From an uncultured Mycoplasmatota bacterium (lineage in GTDB: Bacteria > Bacillota_I > Bacilli_A > RF39 > UBA660), in assembly GCA_945948625.1 (NCBI GenBank), contig CAMFBT010000003.1, positions 1-32,822 on the forward strand: 32,822 nt of DNA. The letters run 5' to 3'. Below the pieces are notes generated by a model, which searched no databases, was not told the DNA's origin, and saw only the letters and a list, made by a program, of their open reading frames with translations. Position numbers and translations under genes: made by a program. This document shows, piece after piece, positions 8,091-16,903 of this stretch (within the stretch, counting starts at the first letter, position 1; each line of letters opens with the position of its first letter).

Positions 8091-8989
8091 GAAAAATCAC
8101 CTTTTTCACTAACCTCATAAGAGTCACAAACTAAGAAAAACAAATTTTTATCAATTTCTTTTAATCCATCTTTAACAATAAAATAACTTCTGGAAGGAAC
8201 AACAGCTAAAAGTAAAGTCTCTTCATTATTAGAATATCCACCTTCTGCATCTATAATAGTAGTTCCAACACCATCTATTGATAAAAGAAATTTTCTTATC
8301 AGTTCATCATTTTTTTTATCAGTAACTATATAAAATGCTTTACATTTAGAAATACCTAGTAACACCTTATCAGTAAATACAGATATCAAATAAGAAACAA
8401 GTATAGCATATAAAACAATATCCCAAGAAAATACAATTTTACCTATTAAAACAATAATACCATTAACAATAAGACTTGCATTTCCCATTGAAATTTTAAA
8501 GTACTTACAGATAATACCAATAATAACATCAGTACCACCAGTAGAAAAATCACTTTTATAAATTAAACCATATCCAATACCAGCAAAAACACCACCAAGT
8601 ATTGCAATAACAACCATTTCAGTATTACCTAAATCAATATGTTTAGTAATCAGTTCAGTAAGAGATACAAATATAGGATAAGATAAAGCACCAACTAATT
8701 GGTTTTTCATATTCTCATATCCTAATACAAAAAAAGCAATAATCATAAGTACTATATTAGAAATCAAAATAAACAAAGATGGATTAACTCCAAATTCATT
8801 AAGTACAATAGATATACCGCTTACTCCAAAACAAACAATACCATATCTAAGAAAAAATAAATTAAAAGAGAAGGCCACAATTAAACAACCAAGAATAAGC
8901 ATTAAATACCTCTTACCAACATTTTTTTTCTTAATTGTATCAACAATAGTATCAATCTTTTTTCTTCTAAAATAATCAAACATTCCCAT
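8087..8989 (-). CDS. YitT-family membrane protein (first copy)
   Basis: This 300-residue paralogue of the next gene has the same layout: a hydrophobic domain (about residues 28-215) with GILGG-like loops, for example GGVFAGIGYGLIYKSDFSTGG, then a DUF2179-type domain (FYIVTDKKNDELIRKFLLS, then GGYSNNEE and LVCDSYEVSE). The ATG at 8989 has AAGGAG at ideal spacing, lying inside the last codons of prfB, so it is probably transcribed and translated as part of the prfB unit. A second Met two codons later is too far from that site. The stop is TGA, which shows that UGA is read as stop here. Function is unknown beyond an inner-membrane role. Confidence 0.9.
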   Translation of the reverse strand: MGMFDYFRRKKIDTIVDTIKKKNVGKRYLMLILGCLIVAFSFNLFFLRYGIVCFGVSGISIVLNEFGVNPSLFILISNIVLMIIAFFVLGYENMKNQLVGALSYPIFVSLTELITKHIDLGNTEMVVIAILGGVFAGIGYGLIYKSDFSTGGTDVIIGIICKYFKISMGNASLIVNGIIVLIGKIVFSWDIVLYAILVSYLISVFTDKVLLGISKCKAFYIVTDKKNDELIRKFLLSIDGVGTTIIDAEGGYSNNEETLLLAVVPSRSYFIVKDGLKEIDKNLFFLVCDSYEVSEKGDFS

Positions 8990-8991
8990 AT

Positions 8992-10084
8992 TTACTCCTT
9001 TTTACACTTTAAATTAGCCTCTAACATTTCACTAATTTCGCCATTTAATATATCATCAACATTACTACTCTCATATCCACTATCATTATCTTTAACAAGC
9101 CTATAAGGTTGCATGACATAACTTCTTTTAGCACTTCCAAAACCATTACTAACAATTTCTCCCCTAATATCACTAACTTCTTCTTTCTGTTCTTGTAAAA
9201 GAATAGAATAAAGTTTACTTTTAAGTACTTCCAAAGCCTTTTCTTTATTTCTAATCTGACTTCTCTCATTTTGACAAGTAACAACAATACCTGTAGGAAT
9301 ATGGGTAATCCTAACAGCACTATCAGTAGTATTAACACCCTGTCCCCCAGGACCACTACTACGATATATATCAATTCTAATATCATTATCATTAATATTA
9401 ATATCTATATCATTATTAATTTCAGGTATAACATCAACTGCGGCAAAAGAAGTATGTCTTCTTTTATTAGAATCAAAAGGACTAATTCTAACAAGTCTAT
9501 GTACCCCTCTCTCACCCTTTAAATAGCCATAAGCATTATTACCATTAATCTGAAACATAATAGACTTAATACCAGCTTCTTCGCCATCTTGCTTATCAAG
9601 TAAAATAGTATTATAACCATTCTTTTCAGTATATCTAATATACATTCTATATAGCATACTTACCCAATCACAAGATTCAGTACCACCTGCTCCAGCATGA
9701 ATTTCCATAATAGCATTCGAATTATCATATTTTCCATTTAAATAAGTTTCAAGTTCTAATTTATCAACTCTATCTTTTAAAATAGAAAGTTCATCTTCAA
9801 GTAAAGAACAAATATCACTATTATTAGATTCCTCTAACATAGATAGAGCATCATCTACAGAATTAGTAAGTTCATTAATATTAAGAATAATGCTTTTTAT
9901 ACTCTTAAGTTCTATCATCAATTTATCCGCTTTTTCTCTATCATCCCAAAAAGCAGGAGAAATCATAAGATCATTTATCTCTTTTTCTCTTTCAACTTTA
10001 TTATCTAATTCAAAGAGACCTCCTAAGTTCATTTAATTTATCACTAAGTATTTTATACTCTCTTTTTAAATCCAATATTTCCAT
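8992..10084 (-). CDS. prfB: Peptide chain release factor 2, expressed by programmed +1 frameshift
   Basis: RF2 ends translation at UGA and UAA. The gene is in two frames. It starts with ATG at 10084 (AGGTGAT upstream), reads 24 codons and meets an in-frame TGA at 10012-10010. Slipping forward one base at CTT continues in the long frame (from GAA at 10011) to the TAA at 8994-8992. The joined product is 363 residues, close to the usual 365. The specificity tripeptide SPF (in RISPFDSNKRRH) and the catalytic GGQ (SGPGGQGVNTTDS) are intact. An apparent start inside the long frame at 10032 would drop the N-terminal helix. The gene heads a unit with the two YitT genes and perhaps ftsEX. Confidence 0.96.
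10010..10024 (-). promoter_or_regulatory. prfB programmed +1 frameshift site
   Basis: Read on the minus strand: internal Shine-Dalgarno AGGAGG (10024-10019), three spacer bases TCT, slippery codon CTT (10015-10013), then TGA (10012-10010). Spacing and order match the known RF2 autoregulation signal. Low RF2 makes the ribosome pause at UGA and shift forward. Confidence 0.95.
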
Positions 10085-10147
10085 ACAATCACCTAGTATA
10101 AGTATACATTAATTATTAAAAAAAAGAAAGAGATAATTGTAAAATTA

Positions 10148-10176
10148 TTGACACAAATAAAACAAAATGATAATAT
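10148..10176 (+). promoter_or_regulatory. Promoter of the small membrane protein gene
   Basis: A perfect -35 TTGACA (10148-10153), a 17-base spacer and -10 TAATAT (10171-10176) lie 26 bases before the start codon. This is the best sigma-A -35 in the window. Confidence 0.75.
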
Positions 10177-10202
10177 AAAAATAGAATACGAGGAGGATAA
10201 TA

Positions 10203-10610
10203 ATGAGTAAAAAACAATACACAATAATTGGAGTAAGTATCCTAATATTTATCATAATAATAATATTTATACTAATAAAAGGCCAAAATAACACTTGGAC
10301 AAATGAAATACTAACATCAACTTCATACGAAATATATAAAGAAGACTGTAACAATAATCAAACTAAATTAGATAACAAAGTCATGAATAATATTGACACA
10401 TATTGGAAAGATTTATCGAATAATGGTCCATGGCTAGGAGATAATAATAATTGTTATGAAAAAATAACAATAAAATATGATAAAAATGGTATTATACAAG
10501 AAAAAGAACTATTATTAATAGATGATAAATCTATTGTATTAAGAGTAAATAATACTGATACGTATTATGTAAATGCCAATAATCTAATAAAATATTTAAA
10601 AGGTATTTAG
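10203..10610 (+). CDS. Small membrane-anchored protein of unknown function
   Basis: This 135-residue protein has one N-terminal membrane segment (about residues 7-26, very rich in Ile), so the remaining about 110 residues lie outside the cell. The exterior part is polar and Asn-rich, with two Cys (in EDCNNNQ and NNCYEK) that could form a disulfide, and the tract YWKDLSNNGPWLGDN. It has no lipobox. The ribosome site AGGAGG lies six bases before the ATG. The gene stands alone on the plus strand, divergent from prfB, with a strong promoter and its own terminator. Codon use is of the plus-strand type. I do not recognise the family. Confidence 0.75.
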   Translation: MSKKQYTIIGVSILIFIIIIIFILIKGQNNTWTNEILTSTSYEIYKEDCNNNQTKLDNKVMNNIDTYWKDLSNNGPWLGDNNNCYEKITIKYDKNGIIQEKELLLIDDKSIVLRVNNTDTYYVNANNLIKYLKGI

Positions 10611-10665
10611 TAATAATTTTAGTAATAATTCAAGTTCATAATATAATTTTAAAAAACAAATAACT

Positions 10666-10694
10666 AACTACTAATTACTTCTTTTAGTAGTTTT
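10666..10694 (+). terminator. Terminator of the small membrane protein gene
   Basis: The arms AACTACTAA (10666-10674) and TTAGTAGTT (10684-10692) form a 9-bp stem followed by TTTT on the plus strand. Confidence 0.65.
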
Positions 10695-10713
10695 AAATAT
10701 AATTTATAGCATT

Positions 10714-10740
10714 AAAAGAGACAACTATTTTGTCTCTTTT
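10714..10740. terminator. Terminator of ychF-pepF, possibly bidirectional
   Basis: The arms AAAAGAGACA (10714-10723) and TGTCTCTTTT (10731-10740) are perfect complements around a 7-base loop. The pepF stop codon is inside it. T runs occur on both strands. Confidence 0.85.
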
Positions 10741-12512
10741 TTATACATATCTAGAATATTTTTAAACTCATCAAGTGCACTAGTAACAACTTCTTTCTTA
10801 GTTAAATCAACACCAGCAAGTTTTAAAGATTGAATAGGATTCTTTTTAGAACCACATTTCAAGAATTCAATATAACCAGCTACTGCACCATCTTTATGAG
10901 ATAAAATATTCTTTACTATTATTGTCGCAGCACTAAGACCAGTAGCATATTTATAAACATAAAAGTCATAATAAAAGTGTGGTATTCTCTCCCATTCATA
11001 TCTAATATAATCATCTACAACTACAGTATCACCAAAATAAAACCTATTTAGATCATAATATATATTACATAATTTATCAGAAGTAAGTGCTTCATCATTA
11101 TCAATCATACCAGATATCTTTTTTTCAAATTCAGCAAACATTGTCTGTCTATATATAGTAGCCCTATATAATTCCATAAGATTATTTAATATAAATAGTC
11201 TTTCTTCCCTACTATTACTATTCTCTAACATATAATAACTAAGTAATAATTCATTAACTGTTGAAGCAACTTCAGCCACAAAAATACGATATTCACTATT
11301 TTGATAATCATTGTAACTTCGTGAATAATAACTATGCATAGAATGACCCATCTCATGAATTAAAGTAGACATATCATTATACTTATCCTGATAATTAAGA
11401 AGAATATAAGGATATGTATCATAACTACCACCAGAATAACCACCAGTTCGTTTACTTTTAGTAGGATATACATCAATCCATCTATTATCTAATCCTTCTT
11501 TAACCATATTAATATATTCATCGCCAAAAACACTAAGAACCTTAAGAATAATTTCTTTAGCTTCTTCATAATTATATTTCTTATCAAATTCTTCAACTAT
11601 TGGAACATAAACATCATATAAATGAAGTTCATCTAAACCAAGAATTTTTTTCTTTAAATCATAATACTCATAAATATAATTAATTTTCTCATGAACACTA
11701 TCAATTAAATTATCATAAACAGAAATATCTACATCATCTGCAAACAAAGACATTTGAATTGCACTATCATATTTTTGAAGTTTAGCAAGAGTAGACAACT
11801 CTTTCATATTTGTAGAAATTAAACTAGCAAAAGTATTAGAATATTTTTTATATTTACTATGCAAAGTATTAAAAGCACTTTCTCTAACATTTCTATCTTT
11901 ACTTTCTATAAATAAAGAATAATTACTATTAGTAAGGTAGACTTTTCTACCATTCTCATCAATAATTTCATCAAAAGACATATCACAATCTTTAAAAAGT
12001 TCATAAGTATCATAAGAAGAACCAATAATTTTACTAATACCTGATAAAATTTTTTCTTCACTATCACTTAAAATATGCTTATTATATCTATATACTTCAT
12101 TAATATAGAACTTATAATCATTAAGTTTTATATTTTCCTTATAGAATTTTTTCAAAGTTTTACTATTAAGTTTCAATATACTAGGAACAATAAAATAACT
12201 ATTGGTATTAAAATCACTTCTTAAATTAGATATTTTCTCACAAAGTTCTTGTTTATCATTATTTGAAGTATCTAAATCAAAAGATAAACTAGTATAAACA
12301 GATAATTTACTAACAATTCTATCAATATCAAAATATAACTTAATAGTTTCATAGAAACTATCACTATCAAGAATCATCTTTTTATCATAATTCTTAAGTC
12401 TTTTTATCATCTTTTTAGCCTTATTATAATCTTTATCAAAACATTCAAAATCACTATAAATAACATCTAAATTCCAAGTATATTTTTTATCAATATCTTT
12501 TCTATCTTTCAT
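10725..12512 (-). CDS. pepF: Oligoendopeptidase F (M3B zinc metallopeptidase)
   Basis: This 595-residue cytoplasmic peptidase cuts short peptides. The zinc site is complete: HEMGH at residues 386-390, with the third ligand Glu at E414 (FVAEVASTVNE). The length is that of PepF (about 600), and the N-terminal helical domain (residues 1-200), which restricts access to oligopeptides, is present. The conserved stretches TGGYSGGSYDTYPYILLN and the C-terminal YKYATGLSAA fit the family. It starts 15 bases after the ychF stop with AAAGGAT upstream, so the two form one unit. Confidence 0.95.
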   Translation of the reverse strand: MKDRKDIDKKYTWNLDVIYSDFECFDKDYNKAKKMIKRLKNYDKKMILDSDSFYETIKLYFDIDRIVSKLSVYTSLSFDLDTSNNDKQELCEKISNLRSDFNTNSYFIVPSILKLNSKTLKKFYKENIKLNDYKFYINEVYRYNKHILSDSEEKILSGISKIIGSSYDTYELFKDCDMSFDEIIDENGRKVYLTNSNYSLFIESKDRNVRESAFNTLHSKYKKYSNTFASLISTNMKELSTLAKLQKYDSAIQMSLFADDVDISVYDNLIDSVHEKINYIYEYYDLKKKILGLDELHLYDVYVPIVEEFDKKYNYEEAKEIILKVLSVFGDEYINMVKEGLDNRWIDVYPTKSKRTGGYSGGSYDTYPYILLNYQDKYNDMSTLIHEMGHSMHSYYSRSYNDYQNSEYRIFVAEVASTVNELLLSYYMLENSNSREERLFILNNLMELYRATIYRQTMFAEFEKKISGMIDNDEALTSDKLCNIYYDLNRFYFGDTVVVDDYIRYEWERIPHFYYDFYVYKYATGLSAATIIVKNILSHKDGAVAGYIEFLKCGSKKNPIQSLKLAGVDLTKKEVVTSALDEFKNILDMYKKETK

Positions 12513-12527
12513 AATTATCCTTTCTTA

Positions 12528-13625
12528 CTACACATTAAATCTAAAATGACATATATCCCCATCTTGCATAATATATTCTTTTCCCTCAATTCTAGCCTTA
12601 CCTAATTCTCTAACCTTAAGTTCATTACCAGCAGTAACTAAATCACTATAAGACATAACTTCAGCCTTAATAAAACCTTTTTCAAAATCAGAGTGAATAA
12701 TTCCAGCACACTCTGGAGCTTTCATACCTTTCTTAAAAGTCCAAGCCCGAACCTCATCCTTACCAACAGTGAAAAATGTAGCAAGTCCAAGTAAATCATA
12801 AGTTTTATTAATAAGAGTTTCAACTCCACTTTCTTTAATACCTAAATCATCTAAAAACATTTTCTTTTCTTCATCATCTAATTCAGCAAGCTCACTCTCA
12901 AGCTTAGCACATATAATTGCAGTCTCACTACCCTCTTTATTAGCATAACCTATAACTTTTTTAGTATACTCATTTCCAATATTAATATCATTATCTTCTA
13001 CATTCATAGCATAAATAATAGGTTTCAAAGTAATCAAATTAAATGAACTAATAAGTTTCTTTTCTTCATCATCAAGTCCTAACTTTCTAACAGGAATATT
13101 ACTCTCTAATGCACACTTTATTTTTTCTAATAATTCTATTTCTTTAACATCATCTTTGTTTTTAGTAGTCATAGCTTTTTTACCAATCTTATTAATTCTT
13201 GAAGTAACAATCTCTAAATCAGATAAAACAAGTTCCACATTAATAACCTCAATATCCCTAATAGGATCAACACTACCATCAACATGAATAATATTAGGAT
13301 CATCAAAACATCTAACAACTTCTACAACAGCATCAACTTCTCTAATATGAGACAAAAACTTATTTCCAAGCCCTTCACCATTACTAGCTCCCTTAACAAG
13401 TCCAGCTATATCAGTAAATTCATATGTTGTTGGAATAACCCTTTCAGGATTATACATATTTTTAAGTACATCAACTCTATCATCTGGTACAACAACAACT
13501 CCCACATTAGGATCAATCGTTGCAAAAGGATAATTTGCCATTAAAATATTCTTTTTTGTAATAGCATTAAATAAAGTAGATTTACCAACATTAGGAAGAC
13601 CCACTATACCCGCTGTCAAACTCAT
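12528..13625 (-). CDS. ychF: Redox-regulated P-loop ATPase/GTPase YchF (Obg family)
   Basis: This 365-residue protein is of the usual YchF length. It has P-loop GLPNVGKST (9-17), switch motif [10 protein letters not shown] (from residue 72), and NVED where most GTPases have NKxD. That departure fits the ATP preference of YchF. A TGS domain at the C-terminus ([14 protein letters not shown] to the end, [12 protein letters not shown]) completes the family layout. YchF binds ribosomes and is linked to stress responses. I take the ATG at 13625; a longer frame back to 13748 would read through the promoter and into the transporter gene and is spurious. The promoter lies within the preceding terminator region. 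It is followed by pepF. Confidence 0.95.
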   Translation of the reverse strand: MSLTAGIVGLPNVGKSTLFNAITKKNILMANYPFATIDPNVGVVVVPDDRVDVLKNMYNPERVIPTTYEFTDIAGLVKGASNGEGLGNKFLSHIREVDAVVEVVRCFDDPNIIHVDGSVDPIRDIEVINVELVLSDLEIVTSRINKIGKKAMTTKNKDDVKEIELLEKIKCALESNIPVRKLGLDDEEKKLISSFNLITLKPIIYAMNVEDNDINIGNEYTKKVIGYANKEGSETAIICAKLESELAELDDEEKKMFLDDLGIKESGVETLINKTYDLLGLATFFTVGKDEVRAWTFKKGMKAPECAGIIHSDFEKGFIKAEVMSYSDLVTAGNELKVRELGKARIEGKEYIMQDGDICHFRFNV

Positions 13626-13649
13626 AATATCACTTCTTTCTACCAAATT

Positions 13650-13678
13650 ATTATAACAAAAAAAGTCGTATAATACAA
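13650..13678 (-). promoter_or_regulatory. ychF promoter overlapping the upstream terminator
   Basis: On the minus strand: TTGTAT (13678-13673), a 17-base spacer, then TATAAT (13655-13650) preceded by TG and one base. The -35 lies at the right-hand arm of the transporter terminator and the spacer covers its T run. Confidence 0.65.
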
Positions 13679-13688
13679 TACAACTTTT
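13658..13688 (-). terminator. Terminator of the DUF951-AbgT unit
   Basis: The arms 13678-13688 and 13661-13671 pair over 11 positions with one G-T wobble around a 6-base loop. The downstream arm runs into seven T on the minus strand, just after the transporter stop. Confidence 0.8.
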
Positions 13689-13692
13689 AATT

Positions 13693-15228
13693 TTATAACA
13701 TAACCCCAGTACCAATACCAATTGGAATACCAATAATATAAAATGCAAGAATAATAATTAACCATAATATAGTAAAAGCAATAGTATACGGAATCATCAA
13801 ACTCATAGCATCAGTAATAGTAATAACATCATTTTTTCTTTTATTATAAATATGTAAAAATCCTATTAAAATAACAAAATAACTAAATATAGGAGTAAGT
13901 CCTTTGATACTACTATCAGCAGCTCTAAATACAGCTTCAGCAAATTCTGGTGTCATTGAACTTTGCATAAACATTGGAACAACAATAGGAGAAAGAATTG
14001 CCCACTTAGTTGATGCCATTGGTATAAAGAAAGTACAAATAGCAACAATTATAAAAGTAACAACAATTAATAATAATCCTGTTAACTGAAATTCATTAAG
14101 AAGTTCAGATAAAGAAGCAACTATAAACAGTCCTATATTAGTTTCCTTAAATATCATACAAAATTGAGCAGCAAAGAATATTAAAACCAATAACGATGCA
14201 ACATCCTTCAAATAATAACTCATACCATCAACTAAATCTCTATTATCTTTAATAGTACCAACTCTAATACCATATATTAACGAACTAAATATAAGTAAAA
14301 AAGAAAATATTGTAACAGACCCTTTATAAAAATAAGAACCAGAGCCAAATAACATATCGACATATTTATTTTGATTCAAATCAAGTAACAATCCAGAAAA
14401 AGGAAGACCTTTTATAATACAATAAACCAAAAGAATAACTGCTATCAAAGTAGCACCAAGAGATAAAATAACTCCTTTTCTTTCTTTTTTACTAACAACA
14501 TCCTCTTGAGAAGGTTCTTCTTCATCAAAATAATATTTACCAAGTTTAGGAATAATAAATTTTTCAGTAACAAGCATACCAACATATGCAACCAATATCA
14601 TACTAATAGCAGTAAAAATAATATTACCATATAAATTAACATTATATGAAGAATCAAGTATTTTACTAGCCTTCTCAGAATATAAAGTAAGCATAGAATC
14701 AAATCTATTAACAATAATATTAGCACCATATCCAAAAGTAATACCAGAAAAAGCAGCACATATACCAGCAGAAGGATGTCTACCAAGATTCATAAATAGT
14801 ATTGCAGCTAAAGGAATAAGTATAACATATCCAACTTCATAAAACATCGAAAAAATAATACCTAACAAAACAACAATAAAAGTTAAAAACTTTCTTGGTA
14901 CTCTCTCACCAATCATTTTAAATAAAGAATTAAGTAATCCTGATTTATATGCAACACCAACACCAAGTAAACCAATAATTAAATTACCTAATGGTGCAAA
15001 ATTAAGAAAATTATTAAGCATATTACTAATCAAATACTGAAGTCCAGTTCTATTAAATAAGTTATTAATATTAACGACCTGACTAGTTAAATCACCAGTG
15101 GCCTCATTAACAACATAATAACTAGCCTCTAAATTAAGAATACTGCCAATACTACTAAAAATCATAATACCCAAAGTAAGTAATAAAAATAGTAATGCTG
15201 GATGAAGTCTAATTTTTTTCTTTTTCAT
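13693..15228 (-). CDS. AbgT-family membrane transporter
   Basis: This 511-residue integral membrane protein has about a dozen hydrophobic segments. The family fits AbgT (p-aminobenzoyl-glutamate transporter / MtrF type). Features supporting this are the N-terminal LHPALLFLLLTLGIMIFSSI, the segment FAPLGNLIIGLLGVGVAYKSGL, the re-entrant-like GITFGYGANI, and the late FIPMASTKWAILSPIVVPMF. Members import p-aminobenzoyl-glutamate or export folate-related antimetabolites, and the substrate cannot be told from sequence alone. The start codon lies inside the preceding DUF951 gene (20-base overlap) with AAGGTGG upstream, so the two are coupled. Confidence 0.88.
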   Translation of the reverse strand: MKKKKIRLHPALLFLLLTLGIMIFSSIGSILNLEASYYVVNEATGDLTSQVVNINNLFNRTGLQYLISNMLNNFLNFAPLGNLIIGLLGVGVAYKSGLLNSLFKMIGERVPRKFLTFIVVLLGIIFSMFYEVGYVILIPLAAILFMNLGRHPSAGICAAFSGITFGYGANIIVNRFDSMLTLYSEKASKILDSSYNVNLYGNIIFTAISMILVAYVGMLVTEKFIIPKLGKYYFDEEEPSQEDVVSKKERKGVILSLGATLIAVILLVYCIIKGLPFSGLLLDLNQNKYVDMLFGSGSYFYKGSVTIFSFLLIFSSLIYGIRVGTIKDNRDLVDGMSYYLKDVASLLVLIFFAAQFCMIFKETNIGLFIVASLSELLNEFQLTGLLLIVVTFIIVAICTFFIPMASTKWAILSPIVVPMFMQSSMTPEFAEAVFRAADSSIKGLTPIFSYFVILIGFLHIYNKRKNDVITITDAMSLMIPYTIAFTILWLIIILAFYIIGIPIGIGTGVML

Positions 15229-15403
15229 TATATACCACCTTTTTAATTTTTTTATTTAATAAAATTCTAGGAATCATAATAACTCTAGAACATTTAACAC
15301 ATTTAATTTTAATATCTGCCCCAAGTCTTATAATTTCAAAGTCACTACAACCGCAAGGATGAACTTTCTTTAATGTAACAATATCACCTAAATTATAATT
15401 CAT
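15209..15403 (-). CDS. DUF951 small zinc-ribbon-like protein (YyzM type)
   Basis: This 64-residue protein matches the DUF951 pattern well: YNLGDIVTLKKVHPCGCSDF, then RLGADIKIKCVKCSR. Two Cys pairs (CGC and CVKC) could hold a zinc ion. Members are common in Firmicutes, often near chromosome-partition or ychF genes, and ychF is two genes downstream here. The role is unknown. The start has GGAAGTGAT in front and a good promoter about 25 bases upstream. The last 20 bases overlap the transporter gene. Confidence 0.9.
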   Translation of the reverse strand: MNYNLGDIVTLKKVHPCGCSDFEIIRLGADIKIKCVKCSRVIMIPRILLNKKIKKVVYNEKEKN

Positions 15404-15423
15404 ATAATCACTTCCATATTCAC

Positions 15424-15452
15424 ATTATAGCATTAATTTTATTTTAAGTAAA
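15424..15452 (-). promoter_or_regulatory. Promoter of the DUF951-AbgT unit
   Basis: On the minus strand: -35 TTTACT (15452-15447), 17-base spacer, -10 TATAAT (15429-15424) with an extended TG one base upstream (TGCTATAAT). It lies 20 bases before the start codon. Confidence 0.7.
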
Positions 15453-15502
15453 TTAATAACTATACATTTTATTTTTTTATTTTGTATCTTTTAATCAAAA
15501 TG

Positions 15503-15531
15503 TTGTAAAAAATAATATCATTTGTTATAAT
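15503..15531 (+). promoter_or_regulatory. Promoter of the DUF6273-like/glycosidase unit
   Basis: -35 TTGTAA (15503-15508), 17-base spacer, -10 TATAAT (15526-15531) with extended TG (TGTTATAAT). It lies 27 bases before the GTG start. Confidence 0.7.
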
Positions 15532-15558
15532 ATAGAAGTATAGAAAAGGGATGATGAA

Positions 15559-16902
15559 GTGAAAAAAGAAGTAAATAATGTAAGAAGAAAAAGAAAATTA
15601 AATTTTCAAAAAATATTTAATTTAGTAAGTGCAACATTTATACTAGCTTGTTGTATTTTCTATGGAACAAGATTCATAAAATTATATATAGAAAATAATA
15701 AAGTAGAAAAAATAACTGTACTAGCAGATAATATTAAAGAAAATAATAAAGAAAACAATAACTTTAAACAAATTAATGAAGATTACTATTTTACAAATGA
15801 GGATGAAAATAATTATATAAAATATTCAAATATATTATGGAGAATTATTAAAATAAATTCTGATAAAACAATTACATTAGTATCAAATAATTCATTAACA
15901 GCATTAGCTCCTGGTAACGAAAAAGAATATGAAAAAACATATTTAAATATTTGGTTAAATAAAACAGAAAAAGATAATTCTGGTATCTTACAAACAAATT
16001 TAAATAATATTGAGAAATATTTAACCTTCACCAAAACATGTAAAGACATTGTTACTAATACTAAAAATATAACCTGTAAAGATAAAATTGAAGATACATA
16101 TATAACAATTCCATCAATATATGATTATATAAATACTGGTGGCAACAAAGGATTTATGAATAATGAAGAATATTTCTATTTAGCAAATATGAATAATGAA
16201 AATAAATTAATGTATATAGATAGTACTGGTAAAACAAATTATACAGACGAAAATGATATATTAGGAATAAAACCTGTAATAACAATAAAAAATACAATAA
16301 CATTAAAAGAAGGAAATGGTACTAAAGATAATCCATATACTTTTGAAGAAGAACAAGGATTACTAGGAAGCTATATAAAATTAGGTAATGACATATGGAG
16401 AATATATAGTATTGAAGATAATATCGTAAAACTATCACTAAATAATTATCTAAAAATAAATAATACTGAAGTAAAATACAAATATTCAAATAATGGATAT
16501 TATCATAATGACACAAAACAAGGTTCACTTGCATATTATTTAAATAATACATATTTAAACTCACTTAATTACAAAGATAAAATAAAAGAAACAAAATTCG
16601 CTAATGGAATATATAGTAATACAACCAATTATGACTATTCAAAAGTATTAACAACAAATGTTGATACAAAAATATCAGTATTAAGTATAGGAAATATTTT
16701 CCTAAACAATCAAAATACTAATTACTTTTTATCAACAGGAATATCAAAAGATAGTAGTTTAGTTTATGTTATGCAAGATGATTATAAAGTATATACAAAA
16801 GTATCAACCACTAATTTAAGAATTATTCCTACAACATCTATAGAAAAAAGTTTATTAACAAAAGGAAATGGAACAGAAAATAATCCATACGAGGTAGAAT
16901 AA
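15559..16902 (+). CDS. Membrane-anchored protein with two DUF6273-like repeats
   Basis: This 447-residue protein has a basic N-terminus and one membrane segment (about residues 23-47); the rest is probably extracellular. It contains two similar halves. Each begins YIK-x-x-N-(D/I)-(I/L)WRI (YIKYSNILWRIIKI near 91, YIKLGNDIWRIYSI near 273) and continues with a block like YLNxWLN or YYLNNTYLNSL. Each half ends in a cap GNGT-(K/E)-(D/N)-NPY followed by acidic residues (near 253 and at the C-terminus). This resembles the DUF6273 arrangement, though the family is my best guess. Two Cys in the first half may pair. The start is a GTG with AAGGG upstream; the two ATGs just before it lead directly to a stop. 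The glycosidase gene follows one base after the stop. Confidence 0.75.
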   Translation: MKKEVNNVRRKRKLNFQKIFNLVSATFILACCIFYGTRFIKLYIENNKVEKITVLADNIKENNKENNNFKQINEDYYFTNEDENNYIKYSNILWRIIKINSDKTITLVSNNSLTALAPGNEKEYEKTYLNIWLNKTEKDNSGILQTNLNNIEKYLTFTKTCKDIVTNTKNITCKDKIEDTYITIPSIYDYINTGGNKGFMNNEEYFYLANMNNENKLMYIDSTGKTNYTDENDILGIKPVITIKNTITLKEGNGTKDNPYTFEEEQGLLGSYIKLGNDIWRIYSIEDNIVKLSLNNYLKINNTEVKYKYSNNGYYHNDTKQGSLAYYLNNTYLNSLNYKDKIKETKFANGIYSNTTNYDYSKVLTTNVDTKISVLSIGNIFLNNQNTNYFLSTGISKDSSLVYVMQDDYKVYTKVSTTNLRIIPTTSIEKSLLTKGNGTENNPYEVE

Positions 16903-16903
16903 T

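Noticed and set aside
10013-10032. Simple ATG start for RF2 at 10032.
   Set aside because: It would remove the N-terminal helix, and the only good reason for its ribosome-like AGGAGG is frameshift stimulation; the upstream 24-codon frame plus CTT-TGA is the known arrangement.
13626-13748. N-terminal extension of YchF by 41 residues.
   Set aside because: It would cover the terminator, the promoter and the end of the transporter gene. [16 protein letters not shown] is the standard YchF start.
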